64,000 nt of DNA from JBCCTX01 sp965263105 (GTDB lineage Bacteria > Bacteroidota > Bacteroidia > J057). The notes below the pieces were generated by a model, which worked only from the letters and a program-made list of their open reading frames with translations, had not been told where the DNA came from and made no database searches. The stretch spans positions 372,001-436,000 of the forward strand of contig CBDHGL010000003.1 in NCBI GenBank assembly GCA_965263105.1, given 5' to 3'. Both the position numbers and the translations under genes were made by a program. This document shows positions 8,426 to 16,293 of this stretch, piece by piece; positions within the stretch are counted from its first letter, which is position 1; each line of letters opens with the position of its first letter.

Positions 8426-9327
8426 CTACTCAACACTTCTATTTCAGTCTTGGGATTGGGGTCATCATTGGGATCGATGGCTATATTTTCATTCACCTGA
8501 ACCTGAATGGGAGTGCCTGCCTGATTCAAGCACAGGTCAATATTGTTGTCATTATCTGCTAAATCAGCTAATTGGAAGGGATGTACAAGAGTAGTATCGG
8601 AGCCATTAACCATAGCAACAGTAAAATCCTCTAATTCATTCTCTCCTAGTTCTTTTCCATTAAGCGCTCTTACCCCTCCTGACCAAACTACTTTTACCAC
8701 CATTTGTGTACCTTCCTTCGGGCAATCACATCCTCCCCCTTTTTCTACATAAGGATAGTCTTCATCGAACGTAAAATATTCTGCATAGCTCAAAATAGGT
8801 CCCTCTTCTAACGGGATGACTTCTTTTCTTTGGCCCTTATAATTGACTCCTGTACGGGTCATTAAGTCTCCCACTACTTTAAAGCTAACGGGGGGATTAT
8901 CCGGATGATTTCCATATTCTCCGATGAGTAGGAGCGTTCTCAGCTCAAATGCTTCTTCCGCAGGCAGTAAGGTTACAGCCTCTATTGAGAATACATCGCC
9001 GTTTTGTGTGGTGACCGCAAAGTCAGAAGCATCTATCGTACTGGGATCGAGTTCATGGGAAAACACAACGGGCATACCATCTTGGCCAGGTGCATTTTTA
9101 TATAAGAATCTTGATAGTTGATTTAATGCATTGTCTAAGCCAAAAAAGACGCTGAGTATCTTTGCTTCTCGGCTTTTATCAATATCAGGTACCGAATTTG
9201 ATAATTGGACTTCGCGATTTCGATTATTATTTAACTGTTGAACCTTGTTACATCCGCTCATGATTCCCATTGTGAAAAAGGAAATGAGGGTCAATCGAAG
9301 TGCATGTGTATATAATTGAGTTTTCAT
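8419..9327 (-). CDS. Lipoprotein of unknown function
   Basis: 302 residues with a type II signal peptide: hydrophobic segment then GIMSGC with the lipidated Cys at 26. The mature part is acidic, contains a segment like a bacterial Ig-like or SbsA-like strand set (MPVVFSHELDPSTIDASDF, where a statement of 'value at x' type loop is common), and two cysteine pairs (CDC near residue 200 and a Cys near 267). It ends VLSRW. It overlaps the acetyltransferase start by 7 bases and so may head the transcript of the nucleotidyltransferase set, though nothing in it suggests a shared task. I do not recognise a named family. Confidence 0.6.
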   Translation of the reverse strand: MKTQLYTHALRLTLISFFTMGIMSGCNKVQQLNNNRNREVQLSNSVPDIDKSREAKILSVFFGLDNALNQLSRFLYKNAPGQDGMPVVFSHELDPSTIDASDFAVTTQNGDVFSIEAVTLLPAEEAFELRTLLLIGEYGNHPDNPPVSFKVVGDLMTRTGVNYKGQRKEVIPLEEGPILSYAEYFTFDEDYPYVEKGGGCDCPKEGTQMVVKVVWSGGVRALNGKELGENELEDFTVAMVNGSDTTLVHPFQLADLADNDNNIDLCLNQAGTPIQVQVNENIAIDPNDDPNPKTEIEVLSRW

Positions 9328-9445
9328 CTTACTGTGAGTTTGTAATGGGTAAAATTTATGTTAAGTAGAATGCTTTATTTTCCCCTTATTTCTAGCGCTA
9401 AAAATCCTCCAGGTAATAATCAAAACGGTCAATATATATTTAATT

Positions 9446-9453
9446 TAAATTTG
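9446..9453 (+). promoter_or_regulatory. Candidate -7 element for the AAA/DUF4143 gene
   Basis: TAAATTTG fits the Bacteroidota -7 consensus TAnnTTTG. No good TTTG -33 element is found 19-21 bases upstream, so this is a weak call. If used, transcription would begin near 9460 and the palindrome at 9473-9507 would lie in the leader. Confidence 0.3.
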
Positions 9454-9472
9454 CAATAAATAAGAGTATTTT

Positions 9473-9507
9473 CTTGTAAAATGAAAATAAAATTTTCATT
9501 TTACAAG
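9473..9507. promoter_or_regulatory. Perfect 16-bp inverted repeat touching the start codon
   Basis: Arms CTTGTAAAATGAAAAT (9473-9488) and ATTTTCATTTTACAAG (9492-9507) are exact reverse complements around a 3-base loop, and the ATG of the ATPase gene begins two bases later at 9509. The arrangement could be an operator for autorepression or a leader hairpin hiding the start codon. A different inverted repeat sits at the start of the decayed related gene near 14579-14616. Confidence 0.75.
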
Positions 9508-9508
9508 T

Positions 9509-10693
9509 ATGATTCGTCGGCTATTGACAGGAAAATTAATCCAAGCCTTACAGCATATGCCAGCAGTAGCTTTGTTGGGTCCTAGGCAGGTTGGAAAAAC
9601 TACGTTGGCACTTGAAATTGCAGAAAGTCAAATTGACAAACCCATTTCCTACTTGGATTTAGAACTCGATTCCGATCTCGCTAAACTGGAAGATCCGGAA
9701 GGCTATTTACGGACCTTAGAAAACAAACTCCTGATCATTGACGAAATCCAACACAAGCCCCATCTATTTAGAATATTAAGGGGATTAATTGATATACGAA
9801 AGCGATCAGGGGAACCTCATGGTCAATTTTTACTGTTAGGATCTGCTTCGAGAGACCTACTTCAGCAATCCTCAGAGACCCTTGCCGGACGTATTCGTTA
9901 TTTGGAACTCAAACCTTTCTCTGTGTTGGAAATTGAAGCACTTGACCCCCTAGAGTTTTCCCCGGAAAAACTCTGGTTTAGGGGAGGATTTCCCTTAAGT
10001 TATCTTGCTTCGAGCAATGAGGAAAGTTGGAATTGGCGTTCGGACTTCATCGCTTCCTATGTAGAACGGGATATCCCTCAATTAGGACCCAATATCTCTG
10101 CAACAAGGATGCGCAGATTTTGGTCGATGATTTCCCATTATCAAGGGCAACAGGTAAACATGTCTTCTTTAGCAAAAAGTCTTGAGGTCTCTCACACGAC
10201 CATCAAAAATTACCTGGATATTCTCACAGACCTGTACATGCTAAGGCAACTTCCCCCCTGGTCGGGAAATACGAAAAAACGCTTGGTTAAATCCCCTAAG
10301 ATCTACCTCAGAGATAGCGGTTTATTACATAGGCTCCTATCAATTTATGAATTTGAAGACCTGTTGGGACATCCTGTTCTAGGGCATTCCTGGGAAGGCT
10401 TTGTCATCGAAAATATTCTGGGGGCTATTGCTAATACTTGGAGGGCCAGTTATTACCGAACGACTGAACAAACGAAAATAGATTTGATACTTGAGAAAGG
10501 AACCCAACAGATTTGGGCCATTGAAATTAAGCGAACGGCTGCACCTAAAACCAGGGCCGGATTTCATAGGGCTTGTGAAGATATCAAGGCGACAAGAAAA
10601 TTTGTGGTATACGCTGGAAAAGGGCGCTTCCCCCTGAGCGAAGAAACAGAGGCTATAGGCCTTATAGAATTGTTGAAACTTCTTACCGAATAA
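9509..10693 (+). CDS. AAA ATPase with DUF4143 domain
   Basis: 394 residues. Walker A GPRQVGKTT (24-32), Walker B LLIIDEIQ (74-81) and sensor-type LLLGSAS (108-114) mark the AAA_14 domain. Residues ~190-250 hold a winged-helix-like segment (LEVSHTTIKNYLDIL) and the C-terminal part carries ENILGAI and IDLILEKG...WAIEIKRT, which looks like the E-D-ExK core of a PD-(D/E)xK nuclease-like fold within DUF4143. Length is normal for the family (370-420). Role unknown; such genes are common, mobile and often multi-copy in Bacteroidota. It stands alone on the plus strand with its own palindromic leader, and a decayed relative lies 3.3 kb away. Confidence 0.9.
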   Translation: MIRRLLTGKLIQALQHMPAVALLGPRQVGKTTLALEIAESQIDKPISYLDLELDSDLAKLEDPEGYLRTLENKLLIIDEIQHKPHLFRILRGLIDIRKRSGEPHGQFLLLGSASRDLLQQSSETLAGRIRYLELKPFSVLEIEALDPLEFSPEKLWFRGGFPLSYLASSNEESWNWRSDFIASYVERDIPQLGPNISATRMRRFWSMISHYQGQQVNMSSLAKSLEVSHTTIKNYLDILTDLYMLRQLPPWSGNTKKRLVKSPKIYLRDSGLLHRLLSIYEFEDLLGHPVLGHSWEGFVIENILGAIANTWRASYYRTTEQTKIDLILEKGTQQIWAIEIKRTAAPKTRAGFHRACEDIKATRKFVVYAGKGRFPLSEETEAIGLIELLKLLTE

Positions 10694-10733
10694 AAAAAGT
10701 ATACCACTCCCTTACCTACAATCGAACTCCCCT

Positions 10734-11213
10734 TCACTTGGGCTCAAACACAAAACTAATTTGAGTACTATCTGCTGAAATGGTAGCCACGAGCTGGCTA
10801 TCCTCAATTGCATAGTGAATCTGTTTGGGAAACTCATTCGCTTCATTTCGAGAGGTAAATTCCCCTCCCTGGATATCGATAAGCTCAAAGGGAGTAGGGG
10901 ATTCGTTTACCCCGATTACCTCATAAAACCAGTTTTCATCTCTTAGGACCAACTGGATATTTTCCTTGAACACCGTGTCTGCCCCCTCCATCGTGTAGCC
11001 CAGTCCTTTGTAGGTTTCTGGAGAAAGCTGTTCCCATTGCTCAAAGGTCTGTTTCCCTTCGGGATCGTTTTGTCGGACCCATTCTCCTTCTAGCCAGGAA
11101 AAGTCGGCTAAAGTCTCATGTACCAAGGAGGAAGTCTCACTATCGGAGGAGGGAGAATGAGTTGTACAAGAGATGAGTATACCTACTAGAAGACAGTAAA
11201 AATAGAATTTCAT
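10734..11213 (-). CDS. DUF6265-like lipoprotein
   Basis: 159 residues. The N terminus is a lipoprotein signal (LLVGILISC, Cys at 16). The mature part contains FSWLEGEWVRQ...EQWEQLSPETYKGLGY, the pattern of the DUF6265 family (W-L-x-G-x-W followed by E-x-W and G-x-G/Y), predicted to be a small beta-barrel or lipocalin-like fold. Function unknown. It is isolated: the next gene upstream on the same strand starts beyond 13.9 kb and the region between 11214 and 11487 is a set of hairpins. Confidence 0.75.
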   Translation of the reverse strand: MKFYFYCLLVGILISCTTHSPSSDSETSSLVHETLADFSWLEGEWVRQNDPEGKQTFEQWEQLSPETYKGLGYTMEGADTVFKENIQLVLRDENWFYEVIGVNESPTPFELIDIQGGEFTSRNEANEFPKQIHYAIEDSQLVATISADSTQISFVFEPK

Positions 11214-11307
11214 AGGGAGAGATCATTAAAAACAAGTTTGGAAATCATCAGTCGTAAGTTTCTTATAAAATGATATTCATTTTTCCCCATTTGGTACCCA
11301 CCTGTGT

Positions 11308-11419
11308 CCTCCCTTCAAAAGGGAGGAGGCTGACTCCGATGGATTTTTACCCCTAATGAGAGGGAAAAACTACCGGTTTTTCTCCCCTTCCTTCTTGAGG
11401 GAAGGGTTAGGGATGGGTA
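11308..11419. repeat. Cluster of three imperfect hairpins between genes
   Basis: CCTCCCTT...AAGGGAGG (11308-11326), GAAAAAC...GTTTTTC around 11364-11383, and CCCTTCC...GGGAAGGG near 11384-11408 stand in a row. The C-rich/G-rich words (CCCTTCC, GAGGGAAGGG) recur at 32806-32822 and 38745-38775, so this is a dispersed intergenic repeat type. It lies after the TonB receptor stop (11488, minus strand) and could stop transcription, but no clear T-run follows. Confidence 0.5.
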
Positions 11420-11487
11420 CAAATTAAGGGAAGGAATGAAAATTCCTAATAACCCAAGCTTAGCCTCTGCAGAAACCCAAACCTATT

Positions 11488-13926
11488 CTAAAATGAGTAT
11501 CCGACCGTTAAAATGATATTTCGGCCCAGATCATCTGCAAAATAACGAATTCTGTCCGTATAGTTACGGTAACTCGTGTCAAATAGGTTTCTTACCTGGA
11601 ACCTCAGGACAAGCTGCTTTTTTTGGGCGGTGGCATGAAAGTCCGTTAAGAAATAGCCATCGGGCGGGGCTAAAATATCGAAGTCAGCCGCATCTGATCC
11701 AAAGCGAACCGTTTCTGAGTCGGGTCTCAAAAAAGTACTGGGACTGAGGATTCGAGGGTGATTCATCTGCTCAAAGGTGTAACTCAGGTCCACGCCCACT
11801 TGTAGCTTGTCCAACCATGAAATGGGCGGCTCATAGGTAAGACCATAATCCAGTCGAATTGGCGGGATTTGGGCAAATTCATCCTCGGGATTGAGTTGCT
11901 TGGCCCTGACCCAACTCGCCTTAGCCTGGGATTCAAACAAGGCGGAATGCTGTACATTGGCTTGGGCATCTAGCCCGTAAAAAAGGGCATCAGCCTGGTC
12001 AATGAGATAGAATACAAAGAATCCTCTAGGGGTACGGGTAAGGCCCGCTGGCTTAGAATAAATGAAGTTTTCTATGTAGTTAACATAGGCGGTGAGCTCA
12101 AACTGAAGATCTTCTTGTTGAATGGAAAGGGTATTGATCCATTTATAGCCGATTTCTGCGGGAACTTCGCGATCGGACTCATCTAGTATGCCTTGGGAAG
12201 TAGAGACAAAGTCAAAGCGCTCATCTATGGTATAACGCCAAAGACCATATTCGAGAAAAAAGCTGTGCTGGCCGAAGCGGTAGAGTTCAGCTACGTTGGG
12301 GGGACGCCAGGCCGTACCTAGGTTAGTGCGAAGGGAAATATCTTCATTCAATTGATGGAGGTAACCAAGCGTACCACTTACATTGTTGTAAATGATCCGG
12401 TTTCGATAAATGGTATTATCGGGTTCTCTACCCACAATCTTGGCGTCAAAATGATCGAATCTTACTCCCCATTCAAGTTGGTTATTTCCCAGCGTAAGGG
12501 TTTCGATCCAGTAAGCCCCATAGCGCTTGCTCTCAAAATTTGGGATAAAGGGAACGGTATTCGTGCCAGGGAGGTTATCATTTTCCTGGTGCATAGCCTG
12601 TACACCGATTTTGCCCGATAAGGGTCCGAGATGGGGATGGTGCCAGTCCAGGTCCAGACTTTCAGAATTTAATTCCAGGTCTATATTGGGCGCATCTCCC
12701 CGGCGAACGCCAAATTCTCGTCGCTTGTTGATCTGTAAGCCATACTGTAGGGTGAGGATATGTTTTTCTCCTGTATACGTAGCCTTCCCCTTGACCAATT
12801 CGTGGTTGGTTTGCTGCCTCGGAGCACCGATATCATAACTAAACTCCTCGGTAAAAAAAGGAACAGTACTTCCCACTGCACGCTCCAAGTCTTCAAGATT
12901 TCCGAATACGGATCCACTAAGTATGCCCAAATTCTGGTCGAAGCGACTGTAGAAGCCTTCAATATCCAATTCGGCAAAGGGGTGAATCCGAATAGCCCCA
13001 TAGTAACTGTGTTCTTCCTTGCCGGTGTTGGTTAGGAAATAATCTGGGGCTTGTAAATCCCCTTGTTTGACATAGGACCCACCTCCTAAAACGCTAAACC
13101 ATTTGAAGCCCTTGTGCAATTCTAAGGTGCCTTCTCCCGATTGGCCATTGCTTTTTCCCGTTAATTGAATTTCCCCCCCAAGCTTCGCATTTAGGTCCAT
13201 TTTTCGGGCTTTGGTCAGGATCACCCCGCCCAGGGCATCTGGCCCATATCTCACAGTAGCAGCTCCTTTGATGACTTCTAGTTGCTCAATCAGAGAAGGA
13301 TCAATTTCAGGGGCGTGTTCTATTCCCCAATTTTGGAATTCATGCCGGAGCCCGTTATTAATCACTAGGACTCGGTTGCTGTGTAGGCCATGGATAATGG
13401 GTTTGGCCACATTTTGTCCTGTTTTCAGCATGCTCACCCCGGCAATTTGGCTGGCGACCTCTCCCAGGTTACCCGTTGATACCTTCCTCAAAGCTTCCCC
13501 GTCCAGTTTTTGAGAAGTTAGGCTCTTTAGGTTGTGGGCATGTTGTTCAGCCTCTACCACTACTCCTTCTAAGGTGAAATCAGTAGGGGCCAGGTAGACT
13601 TCTAGAGAGGGGTGATGAAAGTCGTGATGGTGTGTTTGAGTCTTGTAGCCCAAAGAAGAAAAAATGAGATCGTACTCTTTTTCACATAAGCCCGATAAAC
13701 GAAAGTTTCCTTCTGCATCAGACAAGGTTCCCCGTTCTGTATCAGAAATACGAATGGAGACATAGGCTAAGGGGTTTTTGGTAGCCTGGTCCCATACTCT
13801 CCCTTCAATAGTGATATCACAGGGGCTATTTTGGGGATAAGCTGAGTAGGAAATAAGCAGCAAAAACCCTATCCAGTTAAGAGAGGAGGGAAGGAAAGAA
13901 TTTGGTTTAAATGGATTCTGAAGCAA
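11488..13926 (-). CDS. TonB-dependent receptor, histidine-rich, probable metal (zinc?) uptake
   Basis: 812 residues. Signal peptide at about 15-32, carboxypeptidase-regulatory-like domain (about 38-115, CDITIEGRVWDQATKNPLAY), plug domain (about 120-250) with KPIIHGLHSNRVLVINNGLR and a VRYGPDALGGV motif, then a beta barrel ending in YSF. Histidines cluster at 99-105 (HHHDFHH) and 129-131, and two more sit in the plug (179, 182) where ZnuD-type receptors carry their variable loop. This suggests a metal ligand, most likely zinc, but that is inference. The promoter contains a 6+6 palindrome (see 13969-13983). No adjacent partner gene. Confidence 0.88.
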   Translation of the reverse strand: MLQNPFKPNSFLPSSLNWIGFLLLISYSAYPQNSPCDITIEGRVWDQATKNPLAYVSIRISDTERGTLSDAEGNFRLSGLCEKEYDLIFSSLGYKTQTHHHDFHHPSLEVYLAPTDFTLEGVVVEAEQHAHNLKSLTSQKLDGEALRKVSTGNLGEVASQIAGVSMLKTGQNVAKPIIHGLHSNRVLVINNGLRHEFQNWGIEHAPEIDPSLIEQLEVIKGAATVRYGPDALGGVILTKARKMDLNAKLGGEIQLTGKSNGQSGEGTLELHKGFKWFSVLGGGSYVKQGDLQAPDYFLTNTGKEEHSYYGAIRIHPFAELDIEGFYSRFDQNLGILSGSVFGNLEDLERAVGSTVPFFTEEFSYDIGAPRQQTNHELVKGKATYTGEKHILTLQYGLQINKRREFGVRRGDAPNIDLELNSESLDLDWHHPHLGPLSGKIGVQAMHQENDNLPGTNTVPFIPNFESKRYGAYWIETLTLGNNQLEWGVRFDHFDAKIVGREPDNTIYRNRIIYNNVSGTLGYLHQLNEDISLRTNLGTAWRPPNVAELYRFGQHSFFLEYGLWRYTIDERFDFVSTSQGILDESDREVPAEIGYKWINTLSIQQEDLQFELTAYVNYIENFIYSKPAGLTRTPRGFFVFYLIDQADALFYGLDAQANVQHSALFESQAKASWVRAKQLNPEDEFAQIPPIRLDYGLTYEPPISWLDKLQVGVDLSYTFEQMNHPRILSPSTFLRPDSETVRFGSDAADFDILAPPDGYFLTDFHATAQKKQLVLRFQVRNLFDTSYRNYTDRIRYFADDLGRNIILTVGYSF

Positions 13927-13954
13927 GGTAATCGGATTAAATGGAATCGCTTTG

Positions 13955-13985
13955 CAAAGATAAGTAAATGCAACTGTGTTGCAAA
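13955..13985 (-). promoter_or_regulatory. TTTG-N19-TATCTTTG promoter of the histidine-rich TonB receptor
   Basis: On the minus strand TTTG (13985-13982) is followed after exactly 19 bases by TATCTTTG (13962-13955), an excellent match to the Bacteroidota primary sigma promoter, about 30 bases upstream of the receptor start. A palindrome fills part of the spacer. Confidence 0.7.
13969..13983. promoter_or_regulatory. Palindromic operator-like site TGCAAC-TGT-GTTGCA
   Basis: A perfect 6+6 palindrome with a 3-base centre lies between the -33 and -7 elements of the receptor promoter, the classic position for a repressor. Size and symmetry suit a Fur-family (Zur-like) dimer, in line with the receptor's histidines. 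No second copy was seen in the window. Confidence 0.5.
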
Positions 13986-14041
13986 TACAAAAAATCTTTA
14001 AGGAAGAACGAAATCCTGAAAGTTATCCCTATGGATTATCG

Positions 14042-14564
14042 TTACTTCCGAGTTAGGATAAGTTTCTTGGAAGGTCTTTGGAATTTTATGGCGCTTATTG
14101 GGATTCCATTGTCGTAGAAATATATCTTTTTCCCTCGCTTGATCTCATTTCTTCTATTTCGACTAAGTGAGGGAAGCCTAAAGAGGACGAAGGATTTTTC
14201 TAGCAGGTCTATATATTTTTCTATGGTCTCAGAATCTGCTGCAATCAATTGACCGAGTTCTCGGTAGCTAACCTCATTGCCCAACTGTAAAGCCAAGGCC
14301 TGGATTTTTAATGCGTTGGGCTTCATCTACTACGACAATCTCGTTGCTCCCGATTAAGGCTTGTATCCGGCTTAGGGAAATATTATTCAGCTGAGCTCTG
14401 GTTTCCGGATCATCTCCTGATAACCAAAGGGTGGGTTTGTCGATGCTAGAAAGCAATTGTTGGATCAGGGTAGTTTTTCCTACCTGCCGAGGGCCGGTAA
14501 ATAAGATCGCCTTTCCCTTAAAGAGAAAGCTGCGGATGTTATTTTCTTGAATTCGAGGAATCAC
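14042..14564 (-). pseudogene. Decayed AAA/DUF4143 ATPase
   Basis: The first 96 codons (14564-14274) encode the AAA N terminus with Walker A GPRQVGKTT and Walker B VVVDEAQRI. The frame then switches at about 14326-14274 into a second stretch (LQLGNEVSYRELGQLIAAD...TIEKYIDLLEKSFVLFRLPSLSRN...GKKIYFYDNGI) that is the winged-helix part of DUF4143. Roughly 100 residues between these parts and the C-terminal ~100 are absent, so at least an internal deletion, a frame change and a 3' truncation have occurred. The parts are not close in sequence to the intact copy at 9509-10693, so it is an independent family member rather than a recent duplicate. Confidence 0.82.
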
Positions 14565-14578
14565 AAAGATCTGTTCTT

Positions 14579-14616
14579 TTTAAATCGACAAATTATACTA
14601 AATATATCGATTTAAA
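14579..14616. promoter_or_regulatory. Inverted repeat upstream of the decayed ATPase
   Basis: Arms TTTAAATCGA (14579-14588) and TCGATTTAAA (14607-14616) are exact reverse complements, ending 15 bases from the ATG of the pseudogene. The unit CGACAAATT also repeats directly (14586-14594 and 14618-14626). It parallels the palindrome at the intact relative's start, with a different sequence. Confidence 0.6.
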
Positions 14617-14805
14617 CCGACAAATTTGATAAAATATGCCGATTAACCAGAGGTCTAGAGATTTAAACAACCTTGGGGGCTATCCCGACCCTGCCTCTAC
14701 CTGGCGAATATCCCTGTTTAAAAGACGGTGGTTTTTTAGGAGAAAATAAAGATTAAGGCCCTGCCAGAGCCAGAAGGGAAATTGGGCTAAGTAGTTCGTC
14801 AGTTT

Positions 14806-15396
14806 TTACTCCACTCCCAATTCAGTCTCTACGAGATGTATATGACTCCTCAAGCGCCTATAGTCATTTATAAAATAAACCAGCATAATTACGATTAAGA
14901 GCAAGGTAGGAAGTTTGACATATTCCCAATAAGGAGTGGATGGAGCTTCGTCTATTCCCGAAAATGCGTGCCAGAGAGCCATAATCGATATCGGGATATA
15001 CAGGCTAAGAATGAGAATTTTTTTGAGTCCTTTTAACGGCCAAATGCCATCAAGGATATGTTTAAGCTCTTCATCATGCCTTATTTGTGTATTTAAGGGG
15101 GGCCTTTCCTTTATCTTTTCTTTATGTTTAAGAAGTAAGCGCTCACAAATATCCCGGAAAATCAAAAGCACAAACAAGGTCATAACTACTGCATATGCTG
15201 AGTATTGCCAAAGATAATCTCCTGTACCCACAAAAGGTCCCAAAATTCCCAAAAGGAGTAACATCAATACCCCTATTTCAACGATAGTAGTTAGGGTAAT
15301 TGTAATATTCAGACGCTTAAGTCTTGAGGGGGCTGCATTCTCTTGGAGTCCCAATGGGGAAGAAAAGGAGTCCATTAAAGCTATCCGTTCTTTCAT
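14806..15396 (-). CDS. Four-helix membrane protein, tandem paralogue B
   Basis: 196 residues with four hydrophobic segments at about 31-53, 62-82, 126-146 and 162-180. Between the second and third lies the basic, charged stretch ERLLLKHKEKIKER, followed by IWPLKGLKKILILSLY. The next gene upstream encodes the same architecture with near-identical landmarks (LLIKHKERIKEK, ENIWPLKGRRKILLLSLY, GIDE.PS.PYWEYVK), so the two arose by tandem duplication. Unknown function, inner-membrane location expected. The paralogue is 54 bases away and probably co-transcribed. Confidence 0.75.
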   Translation of the reverse strand: MKERIALMDSFSSPLGLQENAAPSRLKRLNITITLTTIVEIGVLMLLLLGILGPFVGTGDYLWQYSAYAVVMTLFVLLIFRDICERLLLKHKEKIKERPPLNTQIRHDEELKHILDGIWPLKGLKKILILSLYIPISIMALWHAFSGIDEAPSTPYWEYVKLPTLLLIVIMLVYFINDYRRLRSHIHLVETELGVE

Positions 15397-15450
15397 ATTG
15401 AAAATGAATCTTATTGAAAAGTAGTTGTTGTATTTTTCTGAGCAAGAGCC

Positions 15451-16053
15451 TTATGTGTTCACCGCATTCTCCATTTCTGCTTCAACTTGTTTAATATTAT
15501 TTACCAATTTCTGATAATCTCTAATAAAATTAAGGAGAATTATTCCTATTAAGAGTAGAAAAGGAAATTTTACATACTCCCAGTACGGATTGGAAGGGCT
15601 TTCGTCAATCCCAAGAAACATTTGCCAGCAAGCCATAGCCCATATGGGGGTATAAAGGCTAAGTAAGAGGATTTTCCTTCGACCTTTAAGTGGCCAGATG
15701 TTTTCAATGATATCATTTAACCCTTCATTTTGAATAGAAACTGTATCAAGGTTAGCCTTCTCCTTTATTCTTTCTTTATGCTTGATGAGTAAGCGCTCAA
15801 AAATAGCTCGTTGAAATGAGAGAAGCCATACGCCTAAAAAAAGCACAAGGCCAGCTGAATTTTGCCAAATATTATTCCCTAAACCTACTAATGGGCCCAA
15901 AATACCCAACAAGAGGAACCCTAGCGTCAATACACTAGTTGCATTGAATATGATAATTATAACCGTCAAAAACTTAAGCCTTGAATGGTCTCCCTTCTTT
16001 TTGGGTCCCCAAACTGAAGGAAAGGAGTCAATGAGGGCGATTCTATCTATCAT
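15451..16053 (-). CDS. Four-helix membrane protein, tandem paralogue A
   Basis: 200 residues, first of the tandem pair. Start MIDRIALIDSFPS matches the partner's MKERIALMDSFSS, supporting both start codons. Four membrane segments at about 31-53, 63-83, 127-147 and 163-182. The loop sequences ERLLIKHKERIKEK and GIDESPSNPYWEYVKFP are the best conserved between the pair and thus likely functional. No named family recognised. Upstream lies a 240-base gap shared with the divergent pgi gene in which I see no further gene. Confidence 0.75.
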   Translation of the reverse strand: MIDRIALIDSFPSVWGPKKKGDHSRLKFLTVIIIIFNATSVLTLGFLLLGILGPLVGLGNNIWQNSAGLVLFLGVWLLSFQRAIFERLLIKHKERIKEKANLDTVSIQNEGLNDIIENIWPLKGRRKILLLSLYTPIWAMACWQMFLGIDESPSNPYWEYVKFPFLLLIGIILLNFIRDYQKLVNNIKQVEAEMENAVNT

Positions 16054-16293
16054 AAGTGAAGTAATTTAAGGGGTCTTTTTAAAGATAGAAAAATTCCAGA
16101 AAAGTTTGAACAGAGTGCTTTCATCCTCCTAATCCCCCAGCGACGGATATTTCCCAGGAAAAAGGAAAGTTTGTCCACATAGTTAAATCGTTGTTTTTTG
16201 AAAATTTCTCCGGCCCCTTTCCCAAATTTTACAATATTTGCGCTCGCACGGTTAAACGTAAAATTATACCATTGACTTATAAAGCTCCTCTCT

